Shown here: in pieces, positions 22,876 through 36,868 of the stretch
Numbering within the stretch: position 1 is the first letter of the stretch
How the letters are laid out: each line of letters opens with the position of its first letter
Assembly (NCBI RefSeq): GCF_019097595.1
Contig: NC_080711.1
Location: 22,557,928-22,621,927, forward strand
DNA: 64,000 nt
Direction: 5' to 3'
Source of the DNA: Hemibagrus wyckioides
Lineage: Eukaryota; Chordata; Actinopteri; Siluriformes; Bagridae
Made by a program: the position numbers and the translations under genes
The notes under the pieces: model-generated
What the model saw: only the letters and a program-made list of their open reading frames with translations
Databases searched by the model: none
Told to the model about the DNA's origin: nothing

Positions 22876-25418
22876 CAATACCATTACTTATGGCGTACTG
22901 TATTACGAATTATTACACAAAATGATGTTTTAAGCAGGTAAAATAAACGTTAACATCAGCTTAGTCATTCGTTCGGTTGCTAGCTTCCTAACTTTCCATC
23001 GTCTCGTTCTACTTATTCATTTGCGGCATAGAAAATACTGACCATAAATTATTGTTGTTGTTTTTTTTAATGGTCCAAACATTTTACTGTTCCATAACAT
23101 TAATTTACTGAGTGCATTTCTTCTTAAAATTCAACAGCCATTTAAAAAATGCCCCCCAAGGATGGGGTTGTAAGTACAGATAAAGGTTCCAAACACGAGG
23201 TTCGAGTCAATACACTTGCTTCAATCGCATTACACTGGGCCTTGATAGACAGATTTATTCGTAAATTGTTTGTACAAGTGTTTAGATGAGAAAACAAACA
23301 TTATATATCTATCTATATATATATATATATATATATATGACATATAAAAATAAGCATTCATTTCTGACTAAAGAAAAGGCATGTTTTTGTTGGTATAAAC
23401 GGAGGATGGTCCAGTCTATGTGCATATTGCTGTAAACAACTGATAGAAAGGAGGATTAAAAACCAGTGTGTTTTTCTTTCTCGGAAGAAAGCTGGGCTAT
23501 AAATCTTCTTTTCATACTTAATTTTTAAAATGATAGACTTGGTACAGTGTAGGTTTTTGTTCCATTTCTATTTCCATATCATCTTTTCATCTCACTTAAA
23601 TAAACCTAATTAAGATTTTCTGTAATTTGTCTCTTGAGCTTTCCATGTGCTGTTACACTTCCGACTATTTTTCCACTGGCATAGAAGTCAGTCAAAATAA
23701 CCACCAATTCCAAATCGTTTCATGAAATTCTTTAGATATCAACAAAAATTATCCACCCATCACCCTTCGGAGCTTGTTAATGTGCTAATAATTTGACTCC
23801 AAGAAGCTTGAAAACATGAAAGCATACAGTGTTGGCTCTTGGTTTAACCCATACAGCCAGAGGAAATAATGATCCTGGACATCTGCAGATTGTTTAGACA
23901 TGCTGAAGTGCTTCAATCTCCTGCCTCTCCCAGATAGTGGAAAAGGTTTGACTGCCCGTGGCATAAAGAACCCCCCCCACCTCTCCCCGCCTTCTTCCTG
24001 ACCCCGGAGAGAGTGGCTAATAAATAGCGGTGCAGGAAAATGGCCTATTTCCCCCGCAGATGCATCAGTCACGGTGCAGCACACAGGCCCTGGGTCTCAG
24101 CGCTCTAACCGCTAGCAGACTGGAACCACACAGATGGGACGAGGACTCACGCTGCGTCTGAAATCGTGTACTCCTACTCTAAATGGTGTCGCAGAATACC
24201 GCTCCGAAAATGAGAAATGTGGCCAAAAGCATTACATTCATCAAAATAGTGCAGAGATGATGAATAACAGCGGAAGTGTGTAAACTCTGGAAACGATTAA
24301 AAACCCTAAAGAGGTTAGGTTTGAGTTCATTTTTTCCGTTTCGGGTCAATAGCAGACGCAGGTGTTGATCTGATCGGAATATTCTGTGTTGCTGCGGGAT
24401 AATGAGAATCAAACACATGTTAAAGGGAAATAATGATTGATGTGACATGACCCTGAAGTGAACCCGTGTTCTGTCACATTTTATTGATCACAAACATTTC
24501 AAGTTTGTTAACACTAACTATGTATTATTTAGTAAAGAATGACATCATCGGCTCTGATTCCATTTACACAGGGTTCTGCTGTGATTCCATATTTTACACA
24601 CATCTGGATCGACCATGTTGTTGTTTCTCTCCGTCTTCTTCTGAGAAATTGACCTCCAAATGACCCCCAGTTTTTCTTGCGGTCGTCTGATCTTTTTAAT
24701 CTGAACGCACGTGTATCTTTGACGTAATCATTTATAATTTATAATACAAAACATCTGGATTTGTAGGAAATACAGCACACTGGAGAGTTTTGTCTTTGAG
24801 GTAATAAAATCAGTTAAAATTATAACTAATCCCTTTCGAATAAGGCTACTACTAAACGGACATGTTGTGCCTAATCATCGGTTCTCTATCCTAATGTGTT
24901 CAGCTGTATCATGTTTCTTTGCTACGTCAAAGTCTTGTCATGTCTTGTCAAGTGGTGGTCTCGCTGTTTTTTTCTTCACTCGTTTGTGTTTTTGAATTAC
25001 CCGTTACCATAGAAACCTACATACCGCTGTCAGAGATACTGTAATGGAAAATTAATCGGCATCGCGGAGAGATACTGCTTTTCTTAAAGCGCTAAACATC
25101 ATCAATGTCAGGAGAATTTGCTAGCAACAGCTCAGCTTGTGCTTCTCTTTGATCATTCGAGTGTTACAGAAGCACTGCAAGGCATCTGGGAAAAGGTGTG
25201 TGTGGAAATGCAATAATAAGTGTAGCGTCAGGGTGAAGCGCTCGAACAGCTCGCAGGACACTTTGAGAGTTTTCATTTCGGGGGTGATTTCTTTAACTTT
25301 TAGCTGATGACAGTTTTTTGTGCTAAACAAGGGCAAATTTAAAAATGTATTTAAAATAAAGGAAGTGAAGGTGATGACAGTGAATAATGTCACTAGTTTA
25401 ATAAGTTTTTCTTTAATA
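22876..25418. other. Non-coding interval
   Basis: A TA microsatellite at about 23291-23338, otherwise AT-rich unique DNA. No exon could be supported. Confidence 0.5.
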
Positions 25419-26593
25419 CACTGATCAGCCATAACATTATGAGACAGGTGACAGGTGAAGTGAATAACACCGATGATCTCCTCATCATGGCACCTGTTAG
25501 TGGGTGGGATATATTAGGCAGCAAGTGAACATTTTGTCCTGAAAGTTGATGTGTTAGAAGCAGGAAAAATGGACAAGCATAAGGATTTGAGTGAGTTTGA
25601 CAAAGGGCCAAATTGTGATGGCGGATAGACCACTGGATCAGAGCTGCCAAAACTGCTGCTCTTGTGGGGTCTGCAGCTCTACAGTGGTCAGTATCTATAA
25701 AAAGTGGTACAGGGAAGGAACACTGGTGAACCCATGACAGGGTCACAGGCGGCCAAGGCTAATTGATGCACGTGGGGAGCGAAGGCTGGTCTATTTGGTC
25801 CGATCCAACAAACGAGCTACTGTTGCTCAAATTGCTAAAGACGTTAAGGCTGGCTCTGATAGAAAGGGGTCAGAATACACAGTGCATGACACTTTGTTGT
25901 GTATGGGGCTGCATAGCTGCAGACCAGTCAGGGTGCCAATGCTGACCCCTGTGCAACGCTCCAACAATGGACATGTGAGCATCAGAACTGGACCACAGAG
26001 CAATGGAAGAAGGTTGTCTGGTCTGATTAATCACGTTTTCTGTTACATTACATGGATGGCCAGGTGCGTGTACATCGCCTACTGGGGAACACATGACACC
26101 AGGATGCACTATGGGAAGAAAGCAAGCCAGTAGAGGCAATGTCATGATTTGGGCAATGTTCTGCTGAGAAACCTTAGGTCCTGCCATCCATGTGGATGTT
26201 ACTTTGACATGTACCACCTACCTAAACATTGTTGCAGACTATCTACACACATTCATGGAAATGGTATCCCCTGATGGCTGTGGCCTCTGTCAGCAGGATA
26301 ATGCATCGTGCCACAAAGCAAAAATGGTTCAGGAATGGTTTGATGAGCACAACAAGTTTGAGGTGTTGACTTGACCTTCATATTCCAAAGATCTCAATCC
26401 AATCAAGAATCTATGGGATATACTGGACAAACAAGTCCGTTCCATGAAGGCCCCACCTCACAACTTACAGGACTTAAATGATCTGCTGCTAACATCTTGG
26501 TGCCAAATACCACAGCCCACCTTCAGGGATCTAGTGGAGTCCATGGGTTAGGGCTGTTTTGGCAGCAAAAGGGGGACCAACACAATATTAGGC
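25419..26593 (+). mobile_element. Tc1 element, family B, 3'-truncated and decayed
   Basis: The left end is TA (25417-25418) followed by CACTGATCAGCCATAACATT, a Tc1 end also recognisable in diverged form at 3241. The body encodes a complete-length but broken transposase. The right inverted repeat is missing: similarity stops just after the transposase stop codon near 26593. Sequence 25480-25560 is nearly identical to 3280-3360. Confidence 0.85.
25569..26591 (+). pseudogene. Family B Tc1 transposase pseudogene
   Basis: Starts MDKHKDLSEFDKG at ATG 25569 and ends AVLAAKGGPTQY before TAG 26591, the standard C-terminus of fish Tc1 transposases. Frameshifts occur near 25600 and later, and there is an in-frame TGA at 26372-26374. 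The second catalytic Asp is visible in CQQDNASCHKAK. The expected catalytic Glu is Lys (NPIKNLWD), so the enzyme would be dead even with the frame repaired. In this decayed copy 35 codons, including the stop, separate that Asp from the Lys. Confidence 0.85.
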
Positions 26594-28380
26594 TTTGCTA
26601 GGGTTTTGCTATAAGCGCAGTCCAAAATTTTATGCAATAATCAAATATCAGACTTATCACTCAAATATGTACTGTAATATTCTGAATATTTCTTAGAGCC
26701 ATCAAGATTTCTGATCTTTCCACTAAAAGAACACATTTACCCCAAACTGATATTATTAACAGGCAAAAAAAAATTTAAATCAAGTTTTTTGTTGTAGTTT
26801 AGAATTAACCTTGTTTTTTTTATCTGACCAGTTAAATCTGTTCATAACTATAAGAACATAATAATAAATACATCTTCCATTAATTATTTAAATCAATTAC
26901 AGAACGATCGTGAAACAAGCCAGTTCCTGTAGTCACTTAGCGGCTATTATTACACAGCTGCGACTCTGAGTAATGAGAGAGAAAATAGTGGTTCAAGTGG
27001 CCCAATCTGCCAGAAGCAGCTAGCGAACTTCATCTGCGCCGAAATCTTTTTCCTCACTGCATGAGGAACGTAAATGTTCATAAATACATGTAGATGTTAC
27101 CCTTTTGGAGGTTTACAATGACCCCTGAAGCTCCGCCCCTGAAAAACAGCACAGCACATCAGATTGTTATGTTAGTGAAAAAAAGGAAAATTTTCACATG
27201 AAAAACCTGAAAAACGCTTTCTGTACAAATGACAGAAAACAGTTCTACAATAATTAAAATTATAATTTGTAAATAAATAAATAGACAAATAAATAAATAA
27301 ATAAATAGCTGATAAACAATTTAAAAAATTTGTCACTATATCTTAAAAGTAAAAAAATTAATAAATGCATCAATTAACTGGAACAATTTTGATGAATATC
27401 AAATTTTGATAACTGAGCTCCATAGCAGAAAAAAATAAAGCTCCAAAGTCAGCTAAAATGGCCAATCTCTGCAGCCTTTGCTGTTGCTGGAAACCTAACA
27501 AAGATCTCTTTTTTTTATACATTATAACAAGGTCATGTCAATGGTACGAATAAAAGATTGTGACCTGCATCACAGCGTTCCGAAGTCACATTATTGCATC
27601 CTGTCACAATGTATTGTTCCATCCCAATTGTTATGAATTGAGTCCCTGTTAATAATCTGTTACTATAGAAACGCTAACATATTCCAACACGTGCATCGTG
27701 ATTTGTCTTGGCGCTTGAAACTCCTGGCAGAGCCGCTGATGGCAAAGACTTTTAAACCAATCAGATTCAAGAAGCACTGTGAGCATTGTCAATGTCACCG
27801 CTGCTGTAACAAAAGAAAAAAAATCCATGGCCCCCAGGGTTCTCCGAGGCCCGATTTGAGAACTAGTCTAGCCTTGAGGCACTGAATGCATTAGCAGGTG
27901 TAGCAGGTGAAAGCATGCAGCGCATTGGACGCCGCTCCCGTGTACGAGGCCAACGTCCAGGTAGGAGAGCGAGACTTTTCTGCGTGTGAGGTTGTAATTC
28001 TGTCATGGTGTTGATGAAGCTCATTAATCACGTGTGACAGCGAGCACATGCAGCGTTCACGCCGCTAGCGGAGGACACATCAGCGTTAGATTACCTCGCT
28101 GATTATCCACAGCTCCATCCTTACAGTGGAGCTGCCTTTAATTTGGCGCATTAAGTGCTTAATTAAGCCGCAGACTATATTAAGCGGAGACGCTGGATCC
28201 AGCTTACAGCTAAACTTTCACACCTTGTTATCCTCTGATTTAGAAATCTCTCTAACTGATGAGGTCTGTCTTAAATCAGAGGATAATCATCCATAGAGAG
28301 GATTACATTAGTATATTAAGGAGATGTCATATTTTCTTTAAGGTGTGCAAAAGTTCGTGTTCCTTATTTTGTCTTAAACA
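26594..28380. other. Non-coding interval
   Basis: AT-rich DNA followed by a more complex block (about 27880-28220). No coding evidence. Confidence 0.5.
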
Positions 28381-28973
28381 ACAGCTGTGATGCATTCTCA
28401 ATTCTGATTGGTCAACAGTCAGGCAAATCGCAGGTTTGTGTTAATGTGATAGTAACATGTTATTGTTATGTTGCAATTGCTGTTGCTATAGTAACAGCTC
28501 ACTCATGTATATACTGCACTTAAAACGTCTTCACTTTTCTGCAAGAAGACTTTTATTTAACATTATTGGAAGGAGTCTCAAGTTTGAACGCTTTTCCACC
28601 ATCATCAGGACAATGGGCTTTTTTCTCTCTGTAACTTTTTTTGTCTTATTAACATCAAGAGAAAAAAAATGCTGAGGGAAAGACTGTTTTTTTTAGTTGC
28701 TATAATGTTGGTAACAACATGAAACTTAATTATAAATGCATAAATGTATCCTTTAATTAATAATAAAAATGAAATCAGTTGCAGTGCAATAAGAGGAATC
28801 AACTCTGATTCATCACACCACTTCATCAGTGATTCATTAATTTATTAATTATTTATACCTAATATTTATCATTATCATATTAGATTATTATTACGAAAAT
28901 AAATGAATTGTAAAAAAAATTACTACAAAATTCTGACCAATCAGAATTAAGAATTTGGCAGCACTGTGGTATA
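28381..28973. mobile_element. MITE with ATTCTGATTGGTCA arms, copy 1 (593 bp)
   Basis: The left arm (28381-28416) has TTCTCAATTCTGATTGGTCA. The right arm (28931-28973) is the inverted complement, TTCTGACCAATCAGAATTAA then GCACTGTGGTATA. The interior (TTTATTTAACATTATTGGAA, GGAGTCTCAAG) matches the interior of the 36400-36868 repeat. It has no coding capacity. In fish such repeats are abundant non-autonomous DNA transposons. Confidence 0.78.
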
Positions 28974-29019
28974 ATGAGAAATATTACATGAACACATCTT
29001 GCATTCACAAAACAACTTG

Positions 29020-29023
<4 letters not shown>

Positions 29024-29090
<67 letters not shown>
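29024..29090 (+). repeat. (TA)n microsatellite, 67 bp
   Basis: A pure alternating TA tract. Confidence 0.95.
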
Positions 29091-29093
<3 letters not shown>

Positions 29094-32000
29094 CCAGTCT
29101 GGACCCATGGTCAGATTGATTCCCTGCATGGCGAGCTGTGGTGTAAACATTTACCCACGTAACTGTTGCATATTTATAAGATTTCTTTTTATACCCACGT
29201 GCTGTTTCTGCATTTCTATTAAAACAAAGGAGGGGGGGATAAAACCCTTCATTTCCATATACACAAATAGAACCAAAAGTGTAATCATTCTCACCTGGTT
29301 CATTTTCTCTATCTTTAACTCATTTTTTTTCCTTTGTCTTAGTTTCTCTCTCTCTCTCTCTGTTTCCCAGCTGATAAATGTTATTTACACGAGAGAGGAA
29401 GCGTCATGAATGCTTGGAGTGAAGCACCTGGCTGCTCGCAGGCAGAGACAAAGTGCCTCCAGATAGGAATCCAACAGCACTATCTATCTGCCTTATTAGA
29501 CTCGGCCCTCAGGAGTCGAGAGTAGTGGGGACGAAGGCTTCCGTGTTATGTAGGCCAGCCGGAAATGCTCGGGAAAAGAGTCGGCAGAAAGGAACGCTGA
29601 GGAGAAAATGATATCTGGTCAACCTTGTACATGAGGGAGTTATTGCTGTTACATCATAGCACCTGGGAGGATAAATATACAGCAAGGAGATGGTGATGAT
29701 GAAATGTACACCGGTGTTGCTTTAATGGAATCTTTCTTCCACGTACGTGTAGGTGTGTGTGTGTAATAATTAGTGATGCACACTGATATCAACTCCGACA
29801 CTGTGCCAACACTCGATACCACACAACGTTGCACTGCTATGAAATATCAACAAGACGAAATAAAAAAAAACAAACGTCTCAAGTTCATAAGCTGAACCAT
29901 GCACAAGGACGTAAACATGCTACGTGAGCTTTCACCCAGTACGTTGTTTAAAATGTATATTGTCTACAATCGTAGAACGTACTATTTTTCTCTTCAAATA
30001 AAAAAATGAACTATTCTTCTCCACAACAACAGCTAGCTAATGAGCATCATTTAAAAATCAGCTAGCCAAATATTTAAAAAAAAAAATTATCCTGGGAGCT
30101 TAAGGGCATCAATATATTGTACAAGTAAGCTTTACAAATGTTACGGTTGTTTAATAAGTCAGTCGCTAATTATCGGTATTGATATTGACACAAATTCATA
30201 TGAATCAGTTTCTTTTTAAATCTTCCCAGATGGCTCATAAGGCATCTGTTGCTTTCCGTAACCCCAACAAAACAACTAAAAAATCGTGCGATTTAAAGCC
30301 ATCATTCGTTAATCCTTAGTATCAGCCTGGTCAATTCCGTGGTGCTTTAAATTAAGCTACAGGTTTAACGAAATATGTTTTTGTTGCACTAAACACACCC
30401 AGATATCGTCATTGAGTAAATATTGTGCACAGGGATGAGCGGATTGAGCCGAAACCCTCGTAGCAGCGTCGACACACCGCACCGCTCCGCTCTATAGCTT
30501 GACGGATTAAAGGCTCCAGCTGGTTTGTTTCCGATGGAAAATTATTTCGTCGCAGTTCGGGTCCCGCGACAAAACAGCATTTGTAACGTACATGTTTTTT
30601 TTTTCTTTCTCCCTCCTCCCTTTTCCCAGAAGGCACCTCATTTCTTTTCATTTCTCCAGACCTTTCTGCTTATATGTAGTTATTAAATTAGCATTTAAAA
30701 AAAAAAAAAAAAAAAAAAAACCGTCTGGAGCTTCATCTTCAGCTCACGCCAAAGTCCCTGTGCTCCTTTTTCGTTTTGGTCATAAAAGGCTCCTTCCTTC
30801 ACTCGGAGAAGACTCCATTCATCCGAAATGCAATTACATGTATGAGGGTTAATGAAATAAGGGAGAGATTACAAGGCGATGTGTGCGGCGTAGCAAACGT
30901 GCACCTGCAAGCGGACAAAGCCAAAGTCATTAAGGCCAATGTTGGTCTGCAGCGTTTAATTAAGGATTAAAAATGAGGTCAGTCGAGGAAGGACAAACGT
31001 ATTCTAATGAGCTATGAATGTGTGGCGCATGAAGATTTACCGCTGTGCTGTGTATGTGGATTTTTATTTATTTATTTATTTTTTTTGCTTTCACAGAAAC
31101 ATCATCAGCCACCTCGCTAAACCCAATACTCTGACTGCCACTCCGGGATAACTTCATGTCACTGAGTTTTCGCTTTCTTTTTCCTTCTCCCCTGACGGTG
31201 TGTCATGCTCCGTATGGACACCGGAGGTCCAGGCTATCACCTTTGCACTGCAAAAATCAATCTGGAGGCATGAACAGGTGTTCCTCCTGGTCGCACGATG
31301 GAGTGAGAGTGTGTGTCAGCGAGTGTGTGCGGTACATGACCTTGGATTTCTCTTACAGTTCTGACACAGCACACCTGCTGGCCTGATCCGATCTGATCTG
31401 CATCTTGACTCCGGGGTCAATGCCACCCGTCGTCCTTGTGCTTCAAACAAGAAAGAAAAGAAAAAGGAAGAAAATGCTGAGGTGGAAAGAATGCAGTCAC
31501 CTTCGCCTCACGTCACCGATGCGACAGATTTACATGGCGGCACTAAACGGATCTATTTATTCGAATTTACACCTGAAGTGGGCGTGGCCTAAAACCAGTT
31601 CCTTGACCTCAGCTACATAATAATAATAATAATAATAATAACAATAATAATAATAATAATATAGTAATAATGGATTTTAACTAAACATTAAAATGTTTTT
31701 TAATTATTTTTGTTTATATTTTAATTCCAAATTCTAATCAATTTAACTTCACCCACCGTGACTCTGAGTAGGCAGATACTAAGGATGAATGACTAGTGAA
31801 ATTCATCGCTCTTCTTTCTTCGTCCTCCGTTCGATTTGTATAACGTATTCAGTACGTAGTTTACGTTCGGCGCTCGGAAAAAGTTCGTCTCTGACATTTC
31901 TTATCGTGTAAAAACGCCTCCCGTAAAAGGTCAGTGCTGGCGCCGAAGCGATTTCTAATCTCACGTGAAATTGCGTTTCTGTCAGCTGAAGAGAAAAAGG

Positions 32001-32879
32001 AGGCACGGTACGAGGCCGAGGTTTTTCCACAGCTTCCCGATTTAATATCCTGCCACGAGGAGGCCTTTCGGAAGAAGACGTTCACCGGTGAAGGAAATGA
32101 TGCAATCGTTAATGGGCACTGCTATTTTCAGATGGCAATCGCAGGCCAAATGACAACAGGAAGGCACGTCGAGGGCAGGGATTTTTCAGATCTCCGTCCT
32201 GTCGTTTCCACTCGACTCTCACGATCAACTGCTTCTGCATAAACGCCCACGCGAGTACTGCACAAAAGTTCCAAAACAATTTGCATGCGAGTGCACTTTC
32301 ATGCTCCGACCGCCAGCTTCGCTTTTGCACGTCGATCCGTGGCTCGGTGCCAGTTCGACCCTGCAATTTGATTATTGTTATTTTTATCTCTCGCGATTTT
32401 CTCAGCTCTTCTCCTCCTTTGACACATTTATATCACTTCATATTGCATGAGGGATTTTTGTTTTCCGCCAACAACAATCGTATTACTCGCTCTTTGCTGG
32501 GAAAGAAACGCAGGTGACTAATACGACATCCACAGCGTTTAGTTAGCACCAGAGCTCATGCACCATTCATTTTCTGAAGACGCTGCACATCTCCCAGAGT
32601 GCATGAATATATAAATCATCCTATTAGCAACCAAATGGCTGCCACATGTTGTAAACGATTAGAGCCATGCGCGAATCCTGAGCCTCTGTTTATGCTTTCA
32701 GTGCGCTGATGCTTTTAGAAAATGATAAATAATTAGCTGACTGCTTGAATTAGGTGTTCGGGAAGCGAAAAGTGTACAGATAACTGCAAGATCCGTTATG
32801 CTCCATGCCAGGGATCACTAATAATACAAGCTTTGCTTCATATTAGCAAAGTCTATTGGGAGCTAATTGCAACACACAT
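29091..32879. other. Non-coding interval
   Basis: Includes a 24-base poly-A run (30697-30720) and an (ATA)n tract (31619-31663), plus complex unique blocks near 30850-30980 and 32540-32790. Long open frames around 31934-32366 overlap on opposite strands and match no family I recognise. Confidence 0.45.
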
Positions 32880-33830
32880 GCATAAAACAGACATTAGTTA
32901 GCATGACACAGGTTTAAAATCTCAGCCAGGGAGTTAACTAGCTTTTAACCAGAGACTAGAAACACAATTGAGGGAAAAATAACAAGCATAACAGATAAAT
33001 AATATATGACCTTTTTATGTGACTTTTTTTAATTTAGCCAAATACAAGGCAGAAAACTGGCATGCCTTTTTATTCATCATGTCAAACAGTAACATTTTTT
33101 TTGACCTAGCAATCAATCTGCCAGATAATTAGCATCCTAATCAAGAGCACTTTATTTAACTAGGAACAGTTATGACAGAAAATTAACATGTAAGATTTTA
33201 CGGAAGCAGCAAGGAACTAGCATAATGTTCTTATTGTTGATCTACTCAGCAAAGGAAAAGGAGAAAAAAAGGAGAAGGAAGTTTGGTAACTAGAAGGCTT
33301 TTACTTAACTAGCAGCATATATGTCAAGCAAGTAGCATGTTAACCAGGATGCTTATCATTTTTTAGCAGTAAATAACTAAGTAGATAACTAGCTTTAGTT
33401 TATTTACAGCAGGAAATAAGAGCAAATATCTAGCATGTTAGCCAGGATTGCTTTAATCAGCAGCGATATCGTGTTAGCCAGTGACTCTACTTAGCATATA
33501 TGTTTTTATATTTAGCTAGCAACACATAATGCAGATATAGAAAACTAGAATGTTAGTCAGTGTCTTTTTTTTTTTTTTTTTTTTTTTAATTTTCAGACCA
33601 AAGTCAGGTAACTAGAAGGATATTTTTTTTATTTAGCTAGAGACTTAGCAATGAAAGAAATTAATAACTAGCATAACTTTTTTTTTGTTATTTAGCTAGC
33701 AACATACTGTATAAGTCAGATAAATAGAACATTATATAAATATTTTATGAAATAATTTTTAGATTAAGTGACTGGAATGGTTTTTAGCTAGCCTATATGA
33801 GCAGGAAAAAAGAATGAAATTTTTTTATTT
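32880..33830 (+). repeat. Degenerate TAGCTAGC-rich tandem repeat
   Basis: Recurrent words ATTTAGCTAGCAACATA, AACTAGCATGTTAGCCAGG and variants occur near 33155, 33305, 33430, 33512, 33636, 33692 and 33786. Spacing is irregular, about 55-150 bp. Poly-T expansions (for example 33565-33587) interrupt it. It looks like an old minisatellite that has drifted; a few related words continue near 34630-34700. Confidence 0.68.
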
Positions 33831-36399
33831 TTAAATGCAAGTATTTCTTTCTTTCTTTCTTTCTTTATTTATTTTGTGATGTGAACATGGACATGGGGTT
33901 CAGGAAGATTTTTTCAAAATGTTGTTTTGCCCTGATTTTTTTAATTTATTTATTTATTGTTTGGCCTAAAATGAACTCTCTGAACTTCTGCATGCTAAAA
34001 TCATGAATCACTGGCGCTGTGTATTTTGCGAGTTCCATACTTTTATAACCCTCCGCCCTGGCTGTCTATGACTCAAGAAAGAATCTCAGTGAAACGGACG
34101 GATGTTCCCGGTGAAAAACGTGTCTACGTCTCGTTAGTGGAATCCATTTGGATGGGCTGTACTTTTAGCCCTGACCCCACAATCTAGCCCTTCCTCTGCT
34201 TTTGTCAAAGTGAATTGGAATTGCGCTTGAAACCACCTCTCTCTCTACTTTTTTTTTTTTTTTTTACCCACTGTGCTCCACCGCATGAAAAGAGGCACTG
34301 CGAAGTGCACGCAACGTACTGCTGTGATAAGTAGAGGGATGACGGATTGCTTCTCCCGCCTCCGTGTTGCCCGCCCAGCTGCTGCAGCTCAACTCGAATG
34401 TCACCCGAGAGAAGCTGAAACATCGAGTTGGCGGTGCCAGAGGAGTGACAGAGGCGAAGCGAAGGTGATCGCGACCGAATGTCCTCTGCACTGCGTGCTA
34501 ACGGAGGTGACACGTACCAAACCGAGAGCCAGAAACAGAGCCGGAAATGTCACAACGGCATCAAAACATTCAGGACGCTAATACCTTTCACACAGGTTTC
34601 TGTTGAAACTTGAGACGTCTTGATTTACAGCAACTAACATGCTAGTTAGTAGCTTATATTATACATATGCTCTTGTTAAATAAATCTCAACTAGCATAGC
34701 ATTGTTTATAACTAGCAACTAAAATGTTTTTTTTTTTTATTTTCCTAGTATAAATATATAGTTAGCATCCCAATTAGGGAAGAATAAATAAATGAATTAA
34801 TTAAATAATTAATTAATAATATAAACTGTATAATATATTATAATATTTTTGTAATAAAATAAAAAAAATAAATAATTAAATAAATAAATAAACTAAAGAC
34901 CCCATTAGAACCTGAAGAAGCAAATAATATTATAATGAAGTAGAGACTGAAAGGATTAAGTCTTAAGTAATTAGGGATTATTACTAATGATGTTTAAAAA
35001 TAAATAAATAAAGAGGGCTTGGGAAACATTTTGAAGCATTGAACATTTTGAAACTTATGCTTCTGACGCAGCACTGATGTTTAAAAAAACAGCTTATTGT
35101 GGTGGTTTGTAGTAATCTACAGAGACTGTCTAGTGGTTTACTTCTGTTCCATGCTGAGATCAGACGTAAGAATGATGCTGATGCTGATGCTGATACGCTT
35201 TAAAAAGATCAGCGACAAAGCGAATTCCTCCACTGAGCACCAAGCGTATGATACAGTAAAAGCGGCACATGAATTCATTTCTCTTATAATCTATTCATAG
35301 TGTCAATGGGGGCTCTTTTATTAAGGATGTACAGTATATGATGGATTTGAGGACCCTGACTTAAGCTTTATTGACATTTATTAACTAACTGCATCATTTA
35401 CAGATTTATGGTATAATTAAAGTGTCTTTAAACTTCACTACGGGGGAAAATAAGTGATTCCGGTTATCCAAGATGGCTATATCTTGTTACAGTCCATAGA
35501 ACATGGAGGGACTGTATTCATATTTCTAGATTCATACCATTTAGAACAACAGGATATTTATTGACATGATTTCTGTTTTTGAGGTGAAATTATTTTTTTT
35601 TGTGCAAACATCAGACACAAAAATGTCACTTTACACTATAAATTTTTAGCATTGTTTTGTAATGATAACCTGAGTGATAACCTGAGTTACATGACTTATG
35701 ATGCTGGATATAAAAACACCCCTGTTGAGATGGAATTATGAAAATAAGATAAATCATTCTAATATTTTTTTTTTCAATTTTCCCTGTTTTTTTTTCCCTT
35801 AAATGTTTCTGTAATTTTACAGAACATGTAGAAAAACTTTGGACATGATTCATCCTGCTTTCCTTTTCTTCTTTTATCACAAAATACCTGCCATTTTCAC
35901 TGGACGGTGTAGACTTTTTGATATACGTATATTTATAGAGAGTAAACTTATCATCAGGAATTTTTTTTCTCCTTTCAAATGATCTTTTCACATTATTCAT
36001 GCAACTTCACACATCTTGTCAGAAATCCTTTGTGCCTAATTACCATAAAATATTTAAATACAATTCTAGAGTCATTGAGACGTTTACAGCTCTAATAGCA
36101 CCTATCAGTGAATCCTATGGATCTTCTTTCAAGGATTAAAAGGTCATAAGTGAAGTTAAAAAGAAGTCCACACCTCCTCTTTTAGCCGGGGGTATTGTTA
36201 TTGAAACAGTTTGAGCACAGATGTTGTTGTTTCATCTGCAGACACAACGTTCTTGCTTTGAACTCTGCAACCGTCTAGACGAAGCGGTTTAATTTGTAAA
36301 TAATGTCAATCTGCCGTTTTATTTTATTATAATCTTACCTGAAATTTCTCTCTACAGGCAAATCATCCTTAAGCTAGTTACTGGAGTGTTTTTCTTCTA
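33831..36399. other. Non-coding interval
   Basis: A (CTTT)n tract at about 33847-33867, AT-rich DNA and (AATA)n runs at 34780-34890. No gene is visible. Confidence 0.5.
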
Positions 36400-36868
36400 C
36401 AGTGCTGATTGGTCAGTGAGTGTTTTTACGGAAACTGCAGTTCAACCATAAATCACAAGGTTTAATCAATGCACTGGTTCAAATCCGTCATCGTTTCTAT
36501 ATTAACGTCTTACAGAGGAATGCGGTAGTGTGGTGAAAGTTCCACATAAAAAGATCTAAAACCATGCATAATCCTTGATAAGGTTTTTTTTTTCTAAAGA
36601 TTTATTTAACCTTTACGGAAGGAGTCTCCAGTCCTAACGGAAAAGTCTTCAGTTCAGAGATTTCTACCTTCAAGAAAAAGAAAAGAGAGGCTGGTGAGGG
36701 ATAGACATAACAAGAACAAACAAGTTTTGCGGATGTTTTCCTACACAAAATGTAATTATAAATGGATAAAGATTACAAGATGTTCTTTAACGACCATAAA
36801 GATGTAAGCAGCAGATTGGGATGCGCCGTTAATGGAAATTAAATTCAATTTCACAGCAGTAAGTCTTT
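36400..36868. mobile_element. MITE of the ATTCTGATTGGTCA family, copy 2
   Basis: The left arm CAGTGCTGATTGGTCAGTGA at 36400 and the decayed right arm AAATTCAATTTCACAGCAGT near 36842-36861 frame an interior that shares TTTATTTAACCTTTACGGAA, GGAGTCTCCAG and ATAAATGGATAAA words with the 28381-28973 copy. Confidence 0.62.

Noticed and set aside
30697..30720. 24-base poly-A as the tail of a processed pseudogene
   Set aside because: No coding remnant or target duplication was found upstream.
31803..32366. Cluster of open frames on both strands near 32 kb
   Set aside because: Three overlapping frames of similar length on opposing strands, no recognisable similarity; probably a stop-poor, GC-richer patch.
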